This document shows, in pieces, positions 59,128 through 64,000 of a stretch of DNA of 64,000 nt. The notes under the pieces were generated by a model. That model had not been told where the DNA came from and searched no databases. It saw only the letters and a program-made list of their open reading frames with translations. Numbering within the stretch: the stretch's first letter is position 1; each line of letters opens with the position of its first letter. Source of the stretch: Mycobacterium sp. SMC-4 (GTDB lineage Bacteria > Actinomycetota > Actinomycetes > Mycobacteriales > Mycobacteriaceae); assembly GCF_025263265.1 (NCBI RefSeq), contig NZ_CP079869.1, positions 2,914,001 to 2,978,000 of the forward strand, given 5' to 3'. Made by a program: the position numbers and the translations under genes.

Positions 59128-59885
59128 CTCTGCAGATCAGTGACGACAACCGGGTCCGCACCCTGGTCCTGAACCGGCCCGAAGCCCTCAACGCGTTCAA
59201 CCAGGAGCTCTACCTCGCGACTGCGACGGCACTGCGGGCTGCCGACCGGGACCCTGAGGTCGCGGTGGTATTGCTGACCGGCGCCGGGAGAGCGTTCAGC
59301 GCCGGCAACGACCTCAAGGAGATGGCCGCGGGCATCGCCGACGGGTCGCTGACCAGCGGCGGCAGCCACTTCACCACGATGATCGACGCTCTGACCGAGT
59401 TGTCCAAACCGTTGATCTGCGCGGTCAACGGCGTGGGCCTGGGTATCGGTACGACGATCCTCGGCTACGCCGATCTGGTGTTCATGGCCAGCACGGCCCG
59501 GTTGAAATGTCCGTTCACCAGCCTCGGAGTGGCGCCCGAAGCTGCGTCGTCCTACCTGCTGCCGCAGTTGATCGGGCGGCAGAACGCGGCCTGGATGCTG
59601 TTGTCCTCGGAGTGGGTCGATGCGCAGGAGGCACACCGCATGGGGGTCGCCTGGAAGATCTGCGAACCCGACGACCTGCTGCCCGAAGCACGCCGGCACG
59701 CCGACATCCTTGCGGCGCGGTCCATTCCGAGCTTGGTCGCCGTGAAGAAGGCCATCGTCGAACCGTTCCGGGCTGGTATCACCGCCGCGACCGAGTGTGA
59801 GAACGCCGCGTTTTCCGAGCTCCTCGGTGGCGCCGCGAACGCCGCGGCGCTGGCCGAGTTCACCGGCAAGCCGATCAGCGGCTGA
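59124..59885 (+). CDS. Enoyl-CoA hydratase/isomerase family protein
   Basis: 253 residues from GTG 59124. Crotonase fold: oxyanion-hole segments AFSAGNDLKEMAAG (about 59-72) and AVNGVGLGIGTTILGYADLVFMA (about 100-122), then SLGVAPEAASSYLLPQLIG where a glutamate is in the position of the second catalytic acid. LNRPEALNAFNQELY is the N-terminal signature. Hydrates or isomerises enoyl-CoA in beta-oxidation-like catabolism. Ends 11 bases inside the convergent bfd gene. Confidence 0.93.
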   Translation: MTLQISDDNRVRTLVLNRPEALNAFNQELYLATATALRAADRDPEVAVVLLTGAGRAFSAGNDLKEMAAGIADGSLTSGGSHFTTMIDALTELSKPLICAVNGVGLGIGTTILGYADLVFMASTARLKCPFTSLGVAPEAASSYLLPQLIGRQNAAWMLLSSEWVDAQEAHRMGVAWKICEPDDLLPEARRHADILAARSIPSLVAVKKAIVEPFRAGITAATECENAAFSELLGGAANAAALAEFTGKPISG

Positions 59886-60066
59886 GGTTGCCGGTTGCGC
59901 TCACCGCGTAGTGGGCTTCGATGATGGCGCGCAGGGTGCGCCGGCAGCGGCCGCAGTCACCGCCGGCGCCACACGCATCGGCGATCTCCCTGGAGGTGCG
60001 CGCACCGTTGGCCACCACCTCGCTGACCGTGTGGCTGGTGGTTCCGGTGCACAGACAGACGAACAT
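59875..60066 (-). CDS. bfd: Bacterioferritin-associated ferredoxin
   Basis: 63 residues from ATG 60066. The four [2Fe-2S] cysteines fit Bfd: Cys4 and Cys6 (CLC) and Cys38 and Cys41 (CGRC), with the connecting ADACGAGGDCGRC region. Transfers electrons to bacterioferritin haem to release Fe2+. Cotranscribed with the gene at 60076-60708 (9-base gap); bfrA is divergent nearby. Good match with iron-limitation-induced mobilisation. Confidence 0.9.
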   Translation of the reverse strand: MFVCLCTGTTSHTVSEVVANGARTSREIADACGAGGDCGRCRRTLRAIIEAHYAVSATGNLSR

Positions 60067-60075
60067 CGGCGCTCG

Positions 60076-60708
60076 CTAACCCGGCTCGCCGATGCTGAGC
60101 AGCTGGGCGAACCGGCCGACGAATCGGGTGGGGTAGGCGCCCATGCCGGCGTTGGCCATCCATTCCGCGGCCGCGTCGGGGTGGTCGATCCACTGCCGCG
60201 CCTTGGTTTCGTTCTCGATCTCCTGAAGGATCAGCACCTCTCGACCGTCGTCGAGCGCGCGGTAGACCCAGATCTTGCGGACGCCGCCGCTTTTGAACCG
60301 CTCCAGGCCGTCGTGGACCTTGAGCATCAACGCCGAAACGTCGTCGACCGAGGACATTACGCCGACCACCACCCGGCCCACATGGCGTTGGGAGGCCGAA
60401 CCGTCCAGGTCGATCTTCTCGACCACCTCACCGCCGAATACCGGCGGGATATCGTCGGCGCCGGCAATGTCGAACCATTTGAATATCGCCGGGGACCGCA
60501 ATACGTCGCGAATCGAATTCGCATGCCGTACGCCGATCGTCATCAATACGCGGCGCGGCTCCCAAATCGATTCATACAGCACGACGTGATGGGCGCCGAA
60601 TTCGTCGAGTTCGTCGCGGTGCTTCGTCAGCCATTTCCACATCCGCTCGACGTCGTCGACGCGGAAATCACAGGCAAGAATGAATGAGTGCAGATCGTAC
60701 TCACCCAT
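60076..60708 (-). CDS. Conserved mycobacterial protein next to bfd/bfrA, function unknown
   Basis: 210 residues from ATG 60708, with GAGGTAAGGG as Shine-Dalgarno. Two similar halves suggest a duplicated ferredoxin-like (dimeric alpha/beta barrel) fold: FRVDDVERMWKWLTKHRDELDEFGAHHVVLYES and SSVDDVSALMLKVHDGLERFKSGGVRKIWVYRALDDGREVLILQEIENE. The second half ends ARQWIDHPDAAAEWM, as in ABM-type monooxygenase-like proteins. No catalytic residue identified. Position and the iron boxes in its promoter tie it to iron release with Bfd. Neighbour of Rv1874-type genes in M. tuberculosis. Confidence 0.7.
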   Translation of the reverse strand: MGEYDLHSFILACDFRVDDVERMWKWLTKHRDELDEFGAHHVVLYESIWEPRRVLMTIGVRHANSIRDVLRSPAIFKWFDIAGADDIPPVFGGEVVEKIDLDGSASQRHVGRVVVGVMSSVDDVSALMLKVHDGLERFKSGGVRKIWVYRALDDGREVLILQEIENETKARQWIDHPDAAAEWMANAGMGAYPTRFVGRFAQLLSIGEPG

Positions 60709-60725
60709 TGGATACCCTTACCTCA
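60707..60725 (-). promoter_or_regulatory. IdeR-box-like sequence overlapping the start codon of the bfd operon
   Basis: Minus-strand TGAGGTAAGGGTATCCAAT matches the IdeR consensus at 14 of 19 positions. It also contains the Shine-Dalgarno, so part of the match is expected anyway. Confidence 0.4.
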
Positions 60726-60742
60726 CTGTGCTGGTTGACAAG

Positions 60743-60761
60743 TTAGCAGAGTCTATCCTTA
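60743..60761 (+). promoter_or_regulatory. IdeR iron box between bfd operon and bfrA
   Basis: TTAGCAGAGTCTATCCTTA matches TWAGGTWAGSCTWACCTWA at 14 of 19 positions. It lies 35 bases from the bfd-operon start and about 200 bases upstream of bfrA. Confidence 0.6.
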
Positions 60762-60762
60762 C

Positions 60763-60781
60763 TTAGCCTAGGCAGTCCAGA
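60763..60781 (+). promoter_or_regulatory. Weaker second IdeR-box-like sequence
   Basis: TTAGCCTAGGCAGTCCAGA matches at 12 of 19 positions and starts one base after the preceding box, giving a tandem pair. Tandem boxes far upstream are the arrangement by which IdeR activates bfrA in M. tuberculosis. Confidence 0.4.
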
Positions 60782-60959
60782 GTTGGTTCCTGATCTGCGC
60801 GCCGCGCACGCCGCGAGAGCCGACTGCGTCGCGAAAACTACCCTGCGACACCGAGAATGGCCACGACGACGAGCGCTTTTTCGACTAGATTGGAAGTGCT
60901 CGCACACAGCTCGTGTAGATAGCGCACGCGATCAGCCCACAACGCCCATAGGAGCGATC

Positions 60960-61439
60960 ATGCAAGGCGATCCAGAGGTTCTGAAATTGCTCAATGAGCA
61001 ATTGACCAGCGAACTTACGGCGATCAATCAGTATTTTCTGCATTCGAAGATGCAGGAGAACTGGGGGTTCACCGAATTGGCGGAACATACCCGGAAAGAA
61101 TCATTCGAGGAAATGGTTCACGCCGAGGAGATCACCGATCGCATTCTGCTTCTCGATGGCCTGCCCAACTACCAGCGGCTGTTTTCCCTGAGGGTCGGAC
61201 AGACATTGCGCGAGCAGTTCGAGGCCGATCTGGCCATCGAGTACGAAGTGGTCGGCCGACTCAAGCCGGGCATCCTGATGTGCCGCGAGAAGGGCGACGC
61301 GACCACCGCGACGCTGTTCGAGAAGATCCTCGCCGACGAAGAGTTGCACATCGACTATCTGGAGACCCAGCTGGAACTGATGGGCAAGCTCGGCGAGGAG
61401 CTCTACATGGCTCAGTGCGTGGCGACGCCCCCGAAGTAA
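60960..61439 (+). CDS. bfrA: Bacterioferritin BfrA
   Basis: 159 residues from ATG 60960, with AGGAG upstream; identical length to the M. tuberculosis protein. Ferroxidase-site residues are in LNEQLTSELTAINQYFLHSKMQ and HIDYLETQLELM; the inter-subunit haem ligand Met52 is in SFEEMVHAEEITD. Forms 24-mers that oxidise and store iron. The 5' leader (about 180-250 bases to the iron boxes) is long. IdeR with iron would activate it, and MrsI would silence it in iron limitation. Followed by a terminator. Confidence 0.97.
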   Translation: MQGDPEVLKLLNEQLTSELTAINQYFLHSKMQENWGFTELAEHTRKESFEEMVHAEEITDRILLLDGLPNYQRLFSLRVGQTLREQFEADLAIEYEVVGRLKPGILMCREKGDATTATLFEKILADEELHIDYLETQLELMGKLGEELYMAQCVATPPK

Positions 61440-61467
61440 CAGCACCCTCAGCACACCCGGGGCACTG

Positions 61468-61486
61468 ACGCCTGCCCGACAGGCGT
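61468..61486 (+). terminator. Short terminator after bfrA
   Basis: ACGCCTG / CAGGCGT, a perfect 7-bp stem with a CCCGA loop, followed by AACTTCAAT; 28 bases after the bfrA stop. Confidence 0.6.
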
Positions 61487-61553
61487 AACTTCAATAGCTC
61501 ATCTAACGATGATCGCTGTGGAGTTCACGCTCGACCGGGAGGGGCAGGTACCG

Positions 61554-63608
61554 ATGACCGCACTCCGGGGCCACCACAGCCAGGGCGGTCCCACAGCACC
61601 CGCTGAGGTCAACGCGCACCGTCGCAAAGTCATCTTCGCCGCGGTGGCGCTCGGCATGATGCTCGCCGCCCTGGACCAGACGATCGTCGCGACGGCGCTG
61701 CCGACGGTGGTCGCCGATCTGGGTGGGGCGGGCCATCAGTCCTGGGTGGTCACCAGCTATCTGCTGGCCTCGACGATTGCCGCCGCGATCGTCGGCAAGC
61801 TCGGAGATCTCTTCGGCCGCAAACTCATCTTTGCCGTCGCGATCCTGTTCTTCCTGGTCGGTTCGGTGCTGTGCGGCATCTCCTCGTCGATGGAGATGCT
61901 GGTGGCCTCGCGGGCGCTGCAGGGCATCGGCGGCGGTGCCCTGATGGTCACCGCTGCCGCGGTCATCGGCGAGGTGATCCCGCTGCGCGATCGCGGACGA
62001 TATCAGGGTGCCCTGGGCGCAGTGTTCGGCGTCACGACGGTGGCGGGCCCATTACTGGGCGGCTACTTCACCGATCACCTGAGCTGGCGCTGGGCATTCT
62101 GGATCAACATCCCGCTCGGCATCGTGGTCCTCTTCGTCGCGGTCGCCACGATCCCGGCACTGAGCCGACGCGGCAGGCCGGTCATCGACTACGCGGGCAT
62201 CGTGCTCATCGGTCTGGGCGCCTCCGGACTGACGCTGGCCACCAGCTTGGGTGGCAGCACCTTCGACTGGTCGTCGCCGACGATCATCGTGCTGGGGATC
62301 GGGTCGGTGATCGCGCTGGCATTCTTCATCCGAGTCGAGCGCCGCGCCGCCGAGCCCATCCTGCCGATCCGGTTGTTCACCAGTCCGGTGTTCACGGTGT
62401 GCTGCATCCTGTCGTTCATCGTCGGATTCGCGATGCTGGGGGCCCTGACATTCTTGCCCACGTTCATGCAGTTCGTCGACGGCGTGTCGGCAACCGAGTC
62501 CGGACTGCGCACCCTGCCGATGGTCGGCGGACTGCTGCTGACATCGATGGGCAGCGGAGTGCTGGTCAGTCGTACCGGTCGCTACAAGATCTTCCCGGTC
62601 CTGGGCACCGCGGCGATGACGCTGGGCTTCGTGCTGCTCTCACGGATGGACCAGACCACCCCCGTCCTGCAGCAGAGCGCGTATCTGTTCGTCCTGGGCA
62701 CCGGTATCGGAATGTGCATGCAGGTGCTGGTTCTCATCGTGCAGAGCACCGCGAAGTTCTCCGACCTCGGTGTGGCCACCTCCGGCGTGACGTTCTTCCG
62801 AACCATCGGAAGTTCTTTCGGGGCAGCCATCTTCGGCTCACTGTTCGCGACCTTTCTGTATGCCCGGATCACCCCGGCGTTGGCCGCCGGCGGCGCACCG
62901 CCCGAAGCGGCGCAGTCCCCCCAGGCGCTGCATCGTCTTCCCGACGCCGTCGCGGCACCCGTGGTGACCGCGTATGCCGATTCGCTGGGCCTGGTGTTCC
63001 TGTGCGCGGCACCGGTCGCAGCGATCGGATTCCTTGTCTCGTTGACGCTCAAGCAGGTGCCGCTGCAGGACATCGAAGCGGCCGCGGCGCTGGACATGGG
63101 GGAGGGCTTTGCGATGCCCTCGGCCGACACACCCGAGGACATCCTGGAGACCGCGGTGGCGCGACTGATCCGGCAGTCTCCCGAGATCCGGCTGCGCAGC
63201 ATCGCGGGCACCTACGGGTGTGCAGCCGACGTGGCACTGCTGTGGGCGTTGATCCAGATCTACCGGCAGAGCCAGGTGTTCGGTTCGGCCCGACTGACCG
63301 AGATTGCCGAGCGGTTGCGGGTGCCGCCGGAGGTGCTGGCACCCACCTTCGATCGACTGGTCGGATGCGGTCACGCGCTGCGCACCGGAGACCAGCTCTG
63401 GTTGACCCAATCGGGTGCGCGACAGGTCGACGCAACGTCCTCGCCGTTGGTCAGCCGGATCGTCGCGAAGCTGGAGAGTTCACCGGCATTCGAGGGCCGC
63501 CCAGATCGCGCCGAGGTAGAGGCCGCGCTGGAGAAGATCGCACAGCGCCTGCTGGTGCAACGAGACTGGGAAGGGGATCCGAACGCACTCACCACGGCCG
63601 CACGGTGA
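61554..63608 (+). CDS. DHA2-family MFS drug exporter
   Basis: 684 residues from ATG 61554, chosen for the purine-rich GGGAGGGGCAGG ahead; ATG 61509 would add 15 residues. 14 membrane helices (about 25-510). Motif A GKLGDLFGRKLIFAVAILFF follows helix 2. Motif C-like GAVFGVTTVAGPLLGGYF is in helix 5, and DQTIVATALPTVVADLG (motif D1) in helix 1, all DHA2 features. An unusual C-terminal cytoplasmic extension of about 150 residues (540-684) contains a winged-helix-like RLTEIAERLRVPPEVLAPTFDRLVGCGHALRTGDQLWLT. Matches Rv1877. The extension may sense or couple regulation. Confidence 0.9.
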   Translation: MTALRGHHSQGGPTAPAEVNAHRRKVIFAAVALGMMLAALDQTIVATALPTVVADLGGAGHQSWVVTSYLLASTIAAAIVGKLGDLFGRKLIFAVAILFFLVGSVLCGISSSMEMLVASRALQGIGGGALMVTAAAVIGEVIPLRDRGRYQGALGAVFGVTTVAGPLLGGYFTDHLSWRWAFWINIPLGIVVLFVAVATIPALSRRGRPVIDYAGIVLIGLGASGLTLATSLGGSTFDWSSPTIIVLGIGSVIALAFFIRVERRAAEPILPIRLFTSPVFTVCCILSFIVGFAMLGALTFLPTFMQFVDGVSATESGLRTLPMVGGLLLTSMGSGVLVSRTGRYKIFPVLGTAAMTLGFVLLSRMDQTTPVLQQSAYLFVLGTGIGMCMQVLVLIVQSTAKFSDLGVATSGVTFFRTIGSSFGAAIFGSLFATFLYARITPALAAGGAPPEAAQSPQALHRLPDAVAAPVVTAYADSLGLVFLCAAPVAAIGFLVSLTLKQVPLQDIEAAAALDMGEGFAMPSADTPEDILETAVARLIRQSPEIRLRSIAGTYGCAADVALLWALIQIYRQSQVFGSARLTEIAERLRVPPEVLAPTFDRLVGCGHALRTGDQLWLTQSGARQVDATSSPLVSRIVAKLESSPAFEGRPDRAEVEAALEKIAQRLLVQRDWEGDPNALTTAAR

Positions 63609-63629
63609 CACCGCGTACGATCGGAGCTC

Positions 63630-64000
63630 ATGAGCAGAATCGGGGATTTCGCGGACGACGATGTGACCGGCTTCGCTGTGAAGTCACCGGATCTGGGCGC
63701 CGCGATGGCACAGTTCAGCAACGCCGTTTACACCAAGAACCGGCTGCCGATGCGGGTCCGGGAAGCGGCGCGAATCGTCATCGCCTACGCCAACGAGTGC
63801 GTGGTGTGCCAGAACACCCGGGATTCCGACGGTGCGGACAACGGCATCACCGAGGAGTTCTACGACTACGCGACGCAATGGCGCACCTGGCCGGGTTACA
63901 GCGACGCCGAGCGCGTCGCCATGGAGTTCGCGCACCGGTTCGCCACCGACCACACCGCATTACGTGACGACGAGGACTTCTGGCGCCGCGCCGCAGAACA
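63630..64000 (+). CDS. Carboxymuconolactone decarboxylase (AhpD)-family protein, partial
   Basis: Starts at ATG 63630 with GGAG upstream; 123 residues are visible and the window ends. The PMRVREAARIVIAYANECVVCQNTRDSDG stretch carries the CxxC of CMD/AhpD-like proteins (Cys-Val-Val-Cys), and a FAHRFATDHTALRDDEDFW tail follows. Probably an alkylhydroperoxidase- or decarboxylase-like fold; no more can be said. Confidence 0.78.
   Translation, partial: MSRIGDFADDDVTGFAVKSPDLGAAMAQFSNAVYTKNRLPMRVREAARIVIAYANECVVCQNTRDSDGADNGITEEFYDYATQWRTWPGYSDAERVAMEFAHRFATDHTALRDDEDFWRRAAE

Overview
The window is high-GC actinobacterial DNA, most probably from a rapidly growing Mycobacterium (Mycolicibacterium type). 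Markers are the mycobacterial secreted antigen Apa, an antigen 85 mycolyltransferase, F420-type oxidoreductases, BfrA, IdeR-type iron boxes and many GTG starts with 4-8 nt gene overlaps. From memory, gene order from 1 to about 25.7 kb follows M. tuberculosis Rv1837c-Rv1863c (glcB, two CorC/HlyC-like genes, guaB1, gnd1, M56 peptidase-blaI, mrsI, thioesterase, ureABCFGD, ndh, apa, adhA), and 60-63.6 kb resembles Rv1874-Rv1877 (bfrA, MFS). The modABC genes expected before apa are absent, while fbpABC, a FhuF-like gene and the whole 34-60 kb block are additions.

Layout: 1-4.5 kb, minus strand: malate synthase G, a glycosylase-like protein and two CNNM/CBS membrane proteins. 4.7-8.5 kb: iron-regulated ferric ABC importer fbpABC. 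8.4-12.9 kb, minus: GuaB1 (GMP reductase type), 6-phosphogluconate dehydrogenase, M56 peptidase and BlaI. 13.0-14.0 kb: two strong IdeR boxes, a FhuF-like gene and a short terminated transcript that matches the iron-sparing sRNA MrsI by position and architecture. 14.0-18.9 kb: thioesterase and the urease operon. 18.9-25.7 kb: NDH-2, two oxidoreductases, Apa, a small membrane protein, an alcohol dehydrogenase and a CPBP protease. 25.7-34.5 kb: phosphoketolase, thiolase-like protein, malate dehydrogenase, lipoprotein, endonuclease-like protein and Lon with a HAIR-like (HspR) site. 34.6-41.4 kb: a polyol/sugar locus with SDR, SorC regulator, zinc dehydrogenase and a complete CUT2 ABC importer. 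41.4-45.6 kb, minus: a four-gene operon of TetR, GT1 glycosyltransferase, glucosamine-kinase-like protein and SIS protein. 45.8-50.1 kb: a GNAT-AAA+ fusion, antigen 85, a DUF1810 protein and a GH13 enzyme. 50.2-54.6 kb: an NCS2-like permease, a biuret-hydrolase-like cysteine hydrolase, allophanate hydrolase and GntR. 54.7-58.4 kb: TetR with a membrane protein, then a FUSC transporter. 58.4-64 kb: EthD-domain protein, enoyl-CoA hydratase, Bfd, an unknown protein, BfrA, an MFS exporter and a CMD-family protein (partial).

The main theme is iron. The window holds uptake (fbpABC), a possible siderophore-iron release protein (FhuF-like), storage (BfrA), a Bfd ferredoxin and an iron-responsive sRNA whose known targets elsewhere include bfrA; each has IdeR-box-like sequence nearby. 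A second theme is nitrogen release from urea-like compounds: urease plus a candidate biuret/allophanate route. A third is a sugar block in which a SorC-controlled importer converges on a possible aminosugar kinase/SIS pathway linked to a glycosyltransferase. No insertion sequence, prophage, tRNA, rRNA or CRISPR array was seen.
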